From CBDUQN01 sp965369375 (lineage in GTDB: Bacteria; Krumholzibacteriota; Krumholzibacteriia; Krumholzibacteriales; Krumholzibacteriaceae): a stretch of 31,458 nucleotides of DNA. Location of the stretch: contig CBDUQN010000031.1 in NCBI GenBank assembly GCA_965369375.1, positions 1 to 31,458 of the forward strand, read 5' to 3'. This document shows, in pieces, positions 8,481 to 16,414 of this stretch. The position numbers and the translations under genes were made by a program. Within the stretch, counting starts at the first letter, position 1. Every line of letters starts with the position of its first letter. The notes beneath the pieces are model-generated. The model was not told the origin of the DNA and did no database searches. It saw only the letters and a program-made list of their open reading frames with translations.

Positions 8481-8612
8481 GGCTCGTTTGATCCCCCCGT
8501 TCCTCTCTACAACACGTATCACGAAATCCGGCGGGTCGTGCAGCAGTTGAAAGAAATAATCGACGGCGGCGAATATAACTCGTTTCCCCAAAACAGGAGA
8601 GCGATCCCCTAA
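8481..8612 (+). pseudogene. C-terminal remnant of a class V aminotransferase / cysteine desulfurase-like enzyme
   Basis: A short frame on the plus strand, with no start and with stops upstream at 8454-8459, reads SFDPPVPLYNTYHEIRR and continues VVQQLKEIIDGGEYNSF to TAA 8610-8612. The run of SF, then LYNT, then an acidic EI and a hydrophobic helix with LKEI is the usual ending of class V PLP-dependent enzymes such as SufS-type cysteine desulfurases and related aminotransferases. The rest of the enzyme is missing, so this looks like a deletion remnant. It lies between the leftward GT4 and DUF3147-like genes. Chance similarity of a short frame cannot be excluded. Confidence 0.45.
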
Positions 8613-8631
8613 TTATACCTTGACTCCCCTC

Positions 8632-8964
8632 CTACCGCAGAACGAGCTGGTGGACAAAAGCGCCTGCAAGCCACGCCCCGAAACTCGCCACGAGAACATA
8701 CGAGAACGGCAGCTGCTTTTTGAGGCAGAAGAAAGCAACGGCGAAGAAGAGGATCGTCGGGGCAATCCCCCAGAGGGCGCCGAGCGAATATTCCCGCAGG
8801 AGTTTATGATCGGCGGGATTATCTGTGTATATCCACAGCAGGACAACGAGGCTGGTCAGCGGCATCGTCGCTATGAGACCGCCGAGGGTCGGATATCTCC
8901 GGCCGATCTGACTGGCGATGATAATGATTGCCAGACTCGCCGCCAGCTTCAAGATGAATTGCAT
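8632..8964 (-). CDS. DUF3147-like small integral membrane protein
   Basis: The 110-residue protein has about four hydrophobic segments (5-22, 34-50, 68-86, 90-106). The stretch TLGGLIATMPLTSLVVLLWIY is the signature I associate with DUF3147 membrane proteins, whose function is unknown. The ATG at 8964 was chosen because GGGAGGT lies just upstream; the open frame runs seven codons further without a good site. It is a single gene upstream of the PLP-enzyme remnant. The membrane call is strong; the family name is moderate. Confidence 0.75.
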   Translation of the reverse strand: MQFILKLAASLAIIIIASQIGRRYPTLGGLIATMPLTSLVVLLWIYTDNPADHKLLREYSLGALWGIAPTILFFAVAFFCLKKQLPFSYVLVASFGAWLAGAFVHQLVLR

Positions 8965-9042
8965 ACGTACCTCCCGGGACGACAATTCGTATCTATTCAG
9001 CGCAATTCAACATTGCTTTCGCAGAAGCGCGGAATTCCATCT

Positions 9043-9447
9043 TCAGTCCAGGCTTCGTTTCTCACCGGAGAGTGTTCGAATCTCCTCGATATCCTGCACG
9101 GAAGAAAAGCATCCGATATAGTTCCCGCCTGGATCCCTCAAGGCGAAATACTCGACGAGCAGTTTGCGCTTCACTGAAGCATCTCCCGTATCATCATCAA
9201 ACCAGAATCTGGCACTCTCCCGTTCCCCCGCTTTCATCTCGTCGAGCAGGCGCTCGAGCATGTCCATGCTCTTATGCGTATGGCAATCCCGTATATCGCT
9301 TCCGAGAATCTCGACGGATCTCGTGAACATTCTCTCGTCACCCTTGTTCCATGCGATGATCCGATCTTGCTCGTCTATTACGGTGAACTCCAGCGGAACT
9401 GCGTCCAGAAGCGCCGAGAGAATATGTTCCGGCAGTTTTCCCACCAT
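9043..9447 (-). CDS. Single PAS-domain protein
   Basis: The 134-residue protein is almost entirely one PAS domain. It contains FTVIDEQDRIIAWNKGD, a CHTHKSMDMLERLLDEM helix and YFALRDPGGNYIGCFSSVQD. This is the variant seen in DUF438-type PAS proteins, in which CHPPKS-like residues precede the helix. PAS domains sense small ligands, redox state or light, but no output domain is present, so it may act on a partner protein. GGGGAGGT lies eight bases before the ATG at 9447. It is in the same direction as the genes on either side but is separated by about 80-150 bases. Confidence 0.85.
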   Translation of the reverse strand: MVGKLPEHILSALLDAVPLEFTVIDEQDRIIAWNKGDERMFTRSVEILGSDIRDCHTHKSMDMLERLLDEMKAGERESARFWFDDDTGDASVKRKLLVEYFALRDPGGNYIGCFSSVQDIEEIRTLSGEKRSLD

Positions 9448-9524
9448 CGGGTGTTACCTCCCCACTGTACAAAATCAATCCGCCGTCATCATGAAGGGCG
9501 GGCGGCTGCGCCTAAAATGCAACA

Positions 9525-9571
9525 TGCTTCCCCCGGGAATACCGAATCCGGCATGCCCATTGAGGGAAGCA
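9525..9571 (-). terminator. Long hairpin downstream of the outer-membrane protein gene
   Basis: TGCTTCCC (9525-9532) pairs perfectly with GGGAAGCA (9564-9571), with a 31-base loop able to fold further. On the minus strand it lies 25 bases after the stop of the gene at 9596 and is followed by a weak TTTT, so termination is plausible but not certain. Confidence 0.4.
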
Positions 9572-9595
9572 CGTCGTCTCATCATTTCGCTATGC

Positions 9596-10288
9596 CTAGA
9601 AACCGTACCCGAGCATGATCGTGAGACAATGATGCTTCATATCGGGTTCATCGCTACCTGTAGGAGCTTCAAAAATGTTCTGCAAACCAAGCATATACCG
9701 GACATCAAAGACCAGCAGGCCGCCGTTGCTCAGCTCGTAATCGAGACCGCCGCCGAAAACGAACCCCCAGTCGACGGATCTCGCCCTGTTGAGCATTGCG
9801 TTCCAATTTTCTTTTATATCATCCATAAGATCCGGATCCGGATCTGGATCCATATCCCACCCGTCACCGATCTTGAAGCCGACATACGGTCCGAGAAAGA
9901 GGGCCGGCTTCACGGCCGATTCCGTCGGAATCGTTATCCGTGCAAGTACCGGAATATCGATGTAATAGAGCTTTGTCTGGATATCTATCTCTTTATCGAC
10001 ACCACCCGGAACCGATACGATGTAGCCTTTCCAGTACCACAGCGCTTCCGGCTGGATTGTGAAATACGGATTTATCTTGTAGTACATGAATACGCCGGCG
10101 GCGGCGCCGTACGCCCAATTCACATCTCCAAAATCGTCCCAAACGTCCTGGTAGCTTCCCCAGATGTTCATCATATTCAAGCCACCCTTGATGCCGAAGC
10201 GCATCGGCTTCTCTTCCTGAGCAAAGGCCGGAAACGCAACAAGGGCAATGAGCGCTAGCACGGTCGCCATCAATAGTACTCTTTTCAT
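9596..10288 (-). CDS. Outer-membrane beta-barrel protein, PorT/OmpA-barrel-like
   Basis: The 230-residue protein has a clear signal peptide (MKRVLLMATVLALIALVAFPAFA). It then runs as alternating amphipathic strands: MRFGIKGGLNMMN, YGAAAGVFMYYKIN, FTIQPEALWYWKG, IDIPVLARIT, KPALFLGPYVGFKIG, and a last strand ending in aromatic LGYGF. That C-terminal Phe is the usual barrel-assembly signal. A loop rich in Asp-Pro (MDPDPDPDLMDD) may bind calcium. Such small barrels are common in the FCB group, and the function is usually unknown. The ATG at 10288 has GGAGTGAA upstream and overlaps the stop of a possible leader peptide. It has its own promoter and terminator. Confidence 0.85.
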   Translation of the reverse strand: MKRVLLMATVLALIALVAFPAFAQEEKPMRFGIKGGLNMMNIWGSYQDVWDDFGDVNWAYGAAAGVFMYYKINPYFTIQPEALWYWKGYIVSVPGGVDKEIDIQTKLYYIDIPVLARITIPTESAVKPALFLGPYVGFKIGDGWDMDPDPDPDLMDDIKENWNAMLNRARSVDWGFVFGGGLDYELSNGGLLVFDVRYMLGLQNIFEAPTGSDEPDMKHHCLTIMLGYGF

Positions 10289-10383
10289 TTCACTCCTCCA
10301 TGCAGCAATGGTTCTTCGTTACACACCGCGTGATTCGATTCACATGAAACCCGGCGCACGGCGCCACGAACATTCAGACACAT
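10285..10383 (-). CDS. Possible 32-residue leader peptide coupled to the barrel gene
   Basis: An ATG at 10383 opens a 32-codon frame whose TGA (10287-10285) overlaps the barrel gene's ATG as ATGA, the classic arrangement for translational coupling. The product (starting MCLNVRGAVRRV, with Cys at 2, 14 and 21) matches nothing I know. The ribosome site is unusually strong but only two bases from this ATG. A second ATG in another frame, 12 bases from the site, gives 27 codons ending just before the barrel start. Confidence 0.3.
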   Translation of the reverse strand: MCLNVRGAVRRVSCESNHAVCNEEPLLHGGVK

Positions 10384-10394
10384 CACCTCCTTCT
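10384..10394 (-). promoter_or_regulatory. Near-perfect 16S anti-Shine-Dalgarno complement within the barrel leader
   Basis: AAGGAGGTGAT (ending inside the ATG at 10383) matches 11 bases of the complement of the 16S rRNA 3' end. It lies about 95 bases upstream of the barrel start, so it serves either a leader peptide or ribosome standby, not the barrel directly. Confidence 0.5.
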
Positions 10395-10508
10395 CATTCC
10401 CGAATGCTCTTCATTGCAAATACACCTAGAGGTATACGATTATCACCAAACCGACCGTCATGATGAGCAAACCGCCAGCTTTGTTGTCATGTCGGATAGT
10501 TGAAATCG

Positions 10509-10536
10509 ACGATATCAGCAACGTATATATTGTCAA
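10509..10536 (-). promoter_or_regulatory. Promoter for the outer-membrane barrel gene
   Basis: On the minus strand a perfect TTGACA (10531-10536) is followed after 16 bases by TATCGT (10509-10514). It lies just past the terminator of the upstream gene. The predicted leader is about 210 bases long and holds the strong ribosome site at 10384. Confidence 0.5.
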
Positions 10537-10547
10537 AGGGAAATTTG

Positions 10548-10579
10548 AAAAAACATAGCATGCTTTTATAACATGCTAT
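10548..10579 (-). terminator. Rho-independent terminator of the triple-repeat protein gene
   Basis: ATAGCATG (10572-10579, minus strand) pairs perfectly with CATGCTAT (10555-10562) around the nine-base loop TTATAAAAG, followed by GTTTTTT. This is a textbook intrinsic terminator, about 110 bases after the stop at 10691. Confidence 0.8.
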
Positions 10580-10628
10580 TAATCAATAAAATGCTGCGCT
10601 GCACGCATTGGTTTCTGTGCGCACTGCG

Positions 10629-10658
10629 AGGGAGGACCGGCACAGACGCCTCCTCCCT
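10629..10658. other. GC-rich hairpin just downstream of the triple-repeat gene
   Basis: AGGGAGGA (10629-10636) pairs perfectly with TCCTCCCT (10651-10658) around a 14-base loop. There is no T-run on either strand. It may stabilise the 3' end of the transcript ahead of the terminator at 10548-10579. Confidence 0.4.
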
Positions 10659-10690
10659 GATTTACTATAAGAATCATCAGGAATGTCACA

Positions 10691-12862
10691 TCAGCGGATC
10701 TTGAGCATTTTCCTCGTCAGCGAAATGGAACCCGTCCGCATTGTGCAAAAGTAAACTCCCGAAGCGACCGGATATCCATCGGCATCCTTCCCGTCCCACG
10801 TCACGGTGTGACTTTCGGCGGTTCTTCCGGAAAGGAGTTCGCACACCTTTCTACCGGCAGCATCGAAGATCGAGAGGGTTATTTCCTGCTCTTCGGGTAG
10901 CGTGAGCGTTATCACCGTCGATGCTTCAAACGGATTCGGCGCATTGGTCAGAACGCTCACCGGCGGCATATGCGGCTCACACCCCGTGCTGATTCCGAGA
11001 ACCGAGGTAAGCTCCCCAGGATCTTTACGTCCGTAGAGGTCGGGACGATCCGTCGAGAAACTCCCGTGCTTCATGAAGTGCAGATTGTAGTAACTTAGAC
11101 TGGCGCACCCGCCGCTCGATGGATCGTGGATATCCATCCACCCCATGTTGATAAATTCGCCGCACGTGAGGCACTGGTACATCCCGTACGTCTGGAAGTG
11201 TATGACGTACCGCCCGTCCGGCAGCGGTCCCTCGGGAAGGGTTTCGATGATCTGCGATAGAAAGATCGACAGGTCGGGTCCGTCCGGCACTCCGTCATGG
11301 TCTGTGTCTTCGTCATACGGCTCATACCCGAGAGCGAGTTCCTCATCGTCTGTAAGACCGTCGTTGTCACTATCATTCCCGATAGGTATCCGGTGAGCGC
11401 CGCCGGTACCGTAGAGAACGGAAGAGAGAACGGTCGGAAGCGTGCGGCCCGCATGAAGATCACTGCTGTACCCGAGCCCCCCGTGTCCGAGGTAGTGAAG
11501 CGCGATGTATGGAAGATCGATCGATATATTTTCGAGCGGGTTTATCACCGTGATCCAGCCCATGTTCATCGTCTCGCCGCATACGTCACATGTCTCCAGT
11601 CCTCGAAGCTTGTTCTCCGTGACGTACGGCCCGTCTTCGCGGGGCTCACGGGGCAGCATGCTCAGCGTCGCTACCAATCCCTCGACGACCTGGGGACCGT
11701 CCTCGAGAGAGTCGCCGTCCGTATCAGGATCGAGCGGATCGGTCAGAAGAAGCGGCTCTTCCCCGTTTTCGAGTTGATCATTGTCATCGTCGGAGAGCGC
11801 CGATACGAGAATATGAGGTGCATCGACGGGAGTCAGTATTCTTTTGAGCAGATCCACATCCACCCTTCCCGAATGTATGCTGCCGTCGTATCCGATGCTG
11901 CCGTGCTCCAGGTAGTGAAGCGCAATCTTGTGAACGACCGTCTCGAGCCCTCTCACGGGGTGTATGATCTGAAAAAATCCCATGCCGATCCACTGCCCGC
12001 AAACGGCGCACTGCTCGACGCCATCCATCGCCCAATCCACCTTGTAGGGACCATCCGGCAACGGTACGGTCGGCAGCGACTCGATGATTGAATACAGTCT
12101 CAGGCCTTCATCTACCCCGTCGGGAATGCCATTGCCGTCAGAATCGTTGAGCGACAGGGCACTGCCGATTACCATCTCCTCGGCGTACGACAACCCGTCA
12201 CCGTCAACGTCGTCCGGTGCGGGCAGCCTGTGCGGATCATCGTCGAGTGCTCCGGTGAATCCGGGCAGCAGAACAAGCGTTGCGAGAGAGGCAACCCAGG
12301 GCAGGGCCCTGCGCAGCCGCAGGGCGCGGGACCGCTCCGGTATCCGTGCATAACACCGTGAGGCGATATGATCGGGCACACAGCCGCCGAACATATGCAC
12401 GCATTCACGATATATCACCGTATATTCACGGAGAAGCGACCGGGTACTCATGCAATCGGGGCAGGCCCAGTGGAAGAGGATTCGCTGGTCGGCTCTCGGT
12501 ATGTTGTTGACTACATAGGGCTTTCGTATGAATTGCTCAACACAGCAGGAGGGATATCCGAAAAACCACCCCTCTTCTCGTACCACTACCGGCATATCAT
12601 TCAATCGCTTCCCATCGAACCTCTTTTTATACTCGTCAATGCGGCGATCGCTCTTTGAAAAAACCACACGCGGCAGGCGGCGGCCGAAAAGCGTCGAGCG
12701 GATGACGGGCGCAACTTCCAATCCGTACCCGTTGAGGAGGTCCGTTTCGCTCGGCGTCAGCGCGGCTTCCCATCGGCTCAGGGGTTTGAGTTTCGAGCGG
12801 GTAAGCAGAACAAGGTAGGCGAGCTCGAAGGGAAGGCACGTTAGATCTCTGAGACGACTCAT
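10691..12862 (-). CDS. Multidomain surface protein: DUF483-like N-terminus, three CX2C-X27-HX3H modules, calcium-binding repeats and FlgD-like sorting tail
   Basis: The 723-residue protein has no N-terminal signal. Residues 1-180 contain GYPSCCVEQF (Cys106/107) and HWACPDC (Cys134/137), resembling DUF483. A hydrophobic segment (about 187-204) follows. Then come three modules of about 95 residues, each starting with LPDGPY-like sequence. They carry CX2CG and HX3HG at identical spacing: Cys285/288-His316/320, Cys425/428-His456/460 and Cys564/567-His595/599. Between them are thrombospondin-type-3-like Asp-rich repeats (DVDGDGLSYAEE, DPDTDGDSLEDG, DSDNDGLTDDEE). Residues 636-723 are a FlgD-like sorting domain (APNPFEAST to TRKMLKIR). 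The Cys/His spacing suggests zinc or another metal; this is inference. The ATG at 12862 has AGGAGGAAG upstream. Function is unknown. Confidence 0.85.
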   Translation of the reverse strand: MSRLRDLTCLPFELAYLVLLTRSKLKPLSRWEAALTPSETDLLNGYGLEVAPVIRSTLFGRRLPRVVFSKSDRRIDEYKKRFDGKRLNDMPVVVREEGWFFGYPSCCVEQFIRKPYVVNNIPRADQRILFHWACPDCMSTRSLLREYTVIYRECVHMFGGCVPDHIASRCYARIPERSRALRLRRALPWVASLATLVLLPGFTGALDDDPHRLPAPDDVDGDGLSYAEEMVIGSALSLNDSDGNGIPDGVDEGLRLYSIIESLPTVPLPDGPYKVDWAMDGVEQCAVCGQWIGMGFFQIIHPVRGLETVVHKIALHYLEHGSIGYDGSIHSGRVDVDLLKRILTPVDAPHILVSALSDDDNDQLENGEEPLLLTDPLDPDTDGDSLEDGPQVVEGLVATLSMLPREPREDGPYVTENKLRGLETCDVCGETMNMGWITVINPLENISIDLPYIALHYLGHGGLGYSSDLHAGRTLPTVLSSVLYGTGGAHRIPIGNDSDNDGLTDDEELALGYEPYDEDTDHDGVPDGPDLSIFLSQIIETLPEGPLPDGRYVIHFQTYGMYQCLTCGEFINMGWMDIHDPSSGGCASLSYYNLHFMKHGSFSTDRPDLYGRKDPGELTSVLGISTGCEPHMPPVSVLTNAPNPFEASTVITLTLPEEQEITLSIFDAAGRKVCELLSGRTAESHTVTWDGKDADGYPVASGVYFCTMRTGSISLTRKMLKIR

Positions 12863-13000
12863 GATACTTCCTCCTTGCGTCTCCCGGACACACACATACA
12901 ATGCATGCCGTTACTCCGGCTGCATTGTCTTTCGACAACATCTATCGGGTCGGCGTTATGTGCAGCGTAATGTCCTCGTTGATCTTCCCTCTACACCTAT

Positions 13001-13028
13001 AATGTAATATCTTTTTTTCAATCGTCAA
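13001..13028 (-). promoter_or_regulatory. Candidate promoter for the triple-repeat protein
   Basis: On the minus strand TTGACG (13023-13028) and TACATT (13001-13006) are separated by 16 bases within an A/T-rich patch. Transcription would begin about 130 bases before the ATG at 12862. Confidence 0.35.
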
Positions 13029-13043
13029 ATGGAATATCAGGCG

Positions 13044-13427
13044 TTACAGACAGCCGAGAACCGCAAGTGAGCCTGCTGCAAAAAGGATCGCGATCAGCAT
13101 CGCTATGATCTTCGCAATTATATCGAAAATCCATACAAGCACAGCTTTTCCGAAGGACGTATCGAATGCTCCCTTGATGACGAATAGCGAGAGGAATAGA
13201 CCGATAATGAATCCGAACAGATTTCCGATAATGGGAAAGAAATCGAAGATGAAGGATATCACAAGGGTAACCGCCGAGGAACCGATCGCGGCGACAATCG
13301 CGCGGCCGAATGTGGACTTTTCGACATGTGCAATCTTTGCGGCGATCCACATGAAGAATCCGCCGATGATTACCATCAGGATAAAAGCGAATACCATACC
13401 CAGGCCGAATCCCATGAATATATCCAT
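13044..13427 (-). CDS. Small hydrophobic membrane protein of unknown function
   Basis: The 127-residue protein is nearly all hydrophobic helices: about 4-32, 44-62 and 64-85, then 97-127, with short charged turns (AKIAHVEKSTFGR and DTSFGK). It has many Phe and Ile residues and no motif I recognise. The start was set at the ATG at 13427, six bases after GGGAGGT; an ATG two codons earlier sits directly on the ribosome site. It lies alone between the M1 peptidase and the triple-repeat gene, both on the same strand. Two perfect inverted repeats lie just upstream. Confidence 0.75.
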   Translation of the reverse strand: MDIFMGFGLGMVFAFILMVIIGGFFMWIAAKIAHVEKSTFGRAIVAAIGSSAVTLVISFIFDFFPIIGNLFGFIIGLFLSLFVIKGAFDTSFGKAVLVWIFDIIAKIIAMLIAILFAAGSLAVLGCL

Positions 13428-13443
13428 GTGCATACCTCCCTGA

Positions 13444-13483
13444 TTCCTATAGGAACGGATTGCGACGGTTATTGTTTCAATAA
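13444..13483. promoter_or_regulatory. Two perfect inverted repeats upstream of the small membrane protein
   Basis: TTCCTATAGGAA (13444-13455) is a perfect 12-base palindrome next to the ribosome site of the gene starting at 13427. TTATTG-TTT-CAATAA (13469-13483) is a perfect 6-base stem 13 bases further upstream. They may be an operator or an RNA structure controlling that gene. Confidence 0.35.
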
Positions 13484-13528
13484 TTACTACAGGCCGGCAC
13501 CTGATTCATCCGGATCTTTCGCGCCGCT

Positions 13529-16198
13529 TCAGGGTCGCCGTCTCTTCGCACCCTCACCTTGTTCGAGAATGAAGTTTGATCTAAAGAGCGGATCTGCGGC
13601 CTGGAGTACCAGCAAGCGCAGCCTCTTCGGATAATCCGGATCTTTCGAGAGGAATTCTTCAACCGTTCTCACCGCTTCATCAGATGTATGATACCGCAAC
13701 GTGGCCTCGATCCAGTCCCTCGGAAAAAAAATGTTTCCGGTCCTGCGTATCTCTTCGAGAAGCTCCAGGCTCGGTTCGATATAATCCACCGCTGCTTCCA
13801 CCCTGAGGGGGTGATGCAGGTAGTACAGGGCCTCGAGAACCCATGGCTCGTGGCGCCTGTTTCCAACCTCGGACAACTCCCCGAAGAATGCATCTCTTTT
13901 ACCTTTATCGGCCGAAACGGCCCTTCGGACAAAGAGAAAGCGCGCCTTTAGCTCTTCATTTTCTATTCGTTCGTACTGATTATCCAGTATCTCATTCCAA
14001 CCGCCCGTCTCTCTCGCGGCGAGCTCGAGAGCTGCGGTGCAGTAATCTCTTTCGGAGAGAGTCAGACCCTCGATCTCACGTTCTCCCGACCAGATCTCCT
14101 TTACAAGACGTACCCCTTCTTCCGTCGAGACGATAGACTCGAATGCCTCGAAACATGCCGCCTTTGTCGACGCACAAGGCGAATTTTGCATCTTCTCGAT
14201 TAACAGTTCTTCGACCCCCGCAGCCAGCGCTTCTCGCTCCTCGTCGGCAATGAATTTCCAGAACGCCTCGGCGAGATAGCCGAGGAGGATCTGCAAGTTC
14301 AACTCCACCGTCTCCCGTTCGATCTCGGCGAGAAGCAACTGCAGGTACCGCAGAGGATCGCCGAAATGCTCTTCGAGGAGGTTATCCCTGAGAATCTGAA
14401 CGAATCGCGCCCGCTGAGCGGATGACTTAAATACGAGGTTCTCTGTGCCGAGCAGACGGACACTTTCTTTGTCGAGCTCGAAATAACCGAATCCGCGGCC
14501 GGTACCGTCCGGAAGCAGGAATACCTTCCCCCTCGCCGCATGATCAATAACGACAGAAGGGCCGACGAGATCGACGGGAATCACCGTTTGCTTCTTGCCC
14601 ATGTGATTGACAACAATATCGAACGCCTGCGGCCATACGAGGCCCCTCCCGAGAGGATCGCTCTGCGAAATTTCGAGACCACTGGGATTCCCATTCTTAT
14701 CGTAAATCCTCCGTATCGATATCGCGGGGCGCGCCCTTTCCATCACCCACGCCGTGCTCCATTCGACGAGGTCCACACCGGTCAGGGAATCGAGAATGCC
14801 AATGAGATCCTCCCACCGCGCATTGCCATAGCGATACGATTCCAAATACGTGGATAATCCTTCGCGCAGCCTATCCTCTCCCATCAATGCCTCGAGCTGG
14901 TTGAGCATCACCGGCGGTTTATGGTATATGATGTTCCCGTAGAGCGAACCTGCTTCGTTGAGGTTTGCCAACTCCTGCCGTATCGGGTGCGTGCCCCGCG
15001 TCCTCTCGACGTCATTGAGGGGATCGTAATGCGAAGCAACGAAGAGGAGCTCATGGCTCACGCCGGGGAAGGCGGAACGGATGATCCGGTCGGCCATGAA
15101 TTGCGCGAAAGCCTCCTTGAGCCAGACATCATCGAACCACGTCATCGTCACGAGATCGCCAAACCACATGTGCGCCGTTTCGTGGCTTATAACGGAAGCA
15201 CGCCGGAGGCGGTCGTGCTCGGTCGCACTCTCATCGAGCAGGAGACGTTCGGCCCGGTAGAGGATGGCGCCGGGATGCTCCATCCCGCTGTACGTGAAGG
15301 CAGGTATCACCACGATATCAAACTTGCCGAACGGATAGTCTATGCCCGTGTACTCCTCCATCCATCTGAGAGCCTCGGCGTGGAGATCGAAAATCGCCCC
15401 CGCGTTTCGAGTTACTTTCGCCGAATCCGGTTCGAGGTGGAACATCCTCATGTTACGTTCGCCGATTGCACCTTCTTCCACCAAGAACTTCCCCGCGGCA
15501 AAGGAAAAAAAGTAGGTGCTGAGCGGCTCGGTCGTTTCAAAGAGCACATTCTTGCGCGTCCCCTTCTCGTGAACACGGCTCTCGAGAATATCCGCGTTTG
15601 ATACCGCACGCCAATCATGGGGAATATCGAGCGCCAGGGCGTAACGGGCCTTGATGTCCGGCTGATCGAAACACGGAAAGGCGAAACGGGCGCGATCGGG
15701 AACGAAAAGGGTGTAGAGATAGTTCTCTTCCCTGTGGAGCGGCCCCTCGTCCGGAATGAAGAGAATTTCAAAAGTGTTTCTGCCCAGTTTAAGATTCCCG
15801 GGCTCGATAAGGATATGCTCGTTCTCGAACAGAAACGGAACCTCCCCGCCGCGAGTCCTGACCGACTCGACTTCCCTGCCGGCAAAATCTATCACCAACG
15901 GCCCACCGACGTAGTCGAGTTCGAACCGCAGCTCCGCCCGGCCCCGGATCTCTCTCCCCTGCTCTATGGAAAACCCCAGCGAATAGCGCACCTCCGAGAT
16001 TGTTCGGGACCGTTCCCGGGCGACAACGTGCGGCACTCCCTTTTCAATGGCGCTTTCAGCCCGTGCAGTAACCCTTGCGAAGCTTTCAGCCGGCGCGGGA
16101 GCTCTCACGGTGCATGCAGCCCCCGGCGCCTCCAGCGCTGGATAACAAACAAAAACCAAGGCGGTTACCATCACCATTGTCGCGGTACCGATACGCAT
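13529..16198 (-). CDS. Exported M1-family zinc aminopeptidase
   Basis: The 889-residue protein begins with a signal peptide (MRIGTATMVMVTALVFVCYPALEA). The N-terminal beta-domain follows. The catalytic domain has the substrate loop YSGMEHPGAILY (the GXMEN equivalent, with His-Pro replacing Asn) and the zinc site HEXXHX18E: His339, Glu340, His343 and Glu362 in HETAHMWFGDL through WLKEAF. The last 300 residues are helical, as in ERAP/tricorn-type M1 enzymes. It removes N-terminal amino acids from peptides, here probably in the periplasm. The ATG at 16198 has GAAAGGGGCG upstream. Together with the two S9 enzymes it gives the window a peptide-scavenging character. It is divergent from the SPFH operon. 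Confidence 0.93.
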   Translation of the reverse strand: MRIGTATMVMVTALVFVCYPALEAPGAACTVRAPAPAESFARVTARAESAIEKGVPHVVARERSRTISEVRYSLGFSIEQGREIRGRAELRFELDYVGGPLVIDFAGREVESVRTRGGEVPFLFENEHILIEPGNLKLGRNTFEILFIPDEGPLHREENYLYTLFVPDRARFAFPCFDQPDIKARYALALDIPHDWRAVSNADILESRVHEKGTRKNVLFETTEPLSTYFFSFAAGKFLVEEGAIGERNMRMFHLEPDSAKVTRNAGAIFDLHAEALRWMEEYTGIDYPFGKFDIVVIPAFTYSGMEHPGAILYRAERLLLDESATEHDRLRRASVISHETAHMWFGDLVTMTWFDDVWLKEAFAQFMADRIIRSAFPGVSHELLFVASHYDPLNDVERTRGTHPIRQELANLNEAGSLYGNIIYHKPPVMLNQLEALMGEDRLREGLSTYLESYRYGNARWEDLIGILDSLTGVDLVEWSTAWVMERARPAISIRRIYDKNGNPSGLEISQSDPLGRGLVWPQAFDIVVNHMGKKQTVIPVDLVGPSVVIDHAARGKVFLLPDGTGRGFGYFELDKESVRLLGTENLVFKSSAQRARFVQILRDNLLEEHFGDPLRYLQLLLAEIERETVELNLQILLGYLAEAFWKFIADEEREALAAGVEELLIEKMQNSPCASTKAACFEAFESIVSTEEGVRLVKEIWSGEREIEGLTLSERDYCTAALELAARETGGWNEILDNQYERIENEELKARFLFVRRAVSADKGKRDAFFGELSEVGNRRHEPWVLEALYYLHHPLRVEAAVDYIEPSLELLEEIRRTGNIFFPRDWIEATLRYHTSDEAVRTVEEFLSKDPDYPKRLRLLVLQAADPLFRSNFILEQGEGAKRRRP

Positions 16199-16414
16199 GG
16201 CGCCCCTTTCAAGACGTTGGGATAAAAGTCACCCGATTCGAGCCCGTCTCACTTCGCTGATAGTGTAGCGGTACAGGATTCCCATATCCAGAAACATTTC
16301 ACATTGGCATTTAGTTTGCTGTTCACTGGATTGGATAATTTACCTGCAAGAATTTCAATCATTTGCATCTAGAGGTACGTGCACAAATCGAAGAGGTAAG
16401 ACTGGAGGCCGAAT

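Noticed and set aside
9164..10258. 364-codon plus-strand frame across the PAS and barrel genes
   Set aside because: It spans two well-supported minus-strand genes and a terminator-like hairpin, with no ribosome site.
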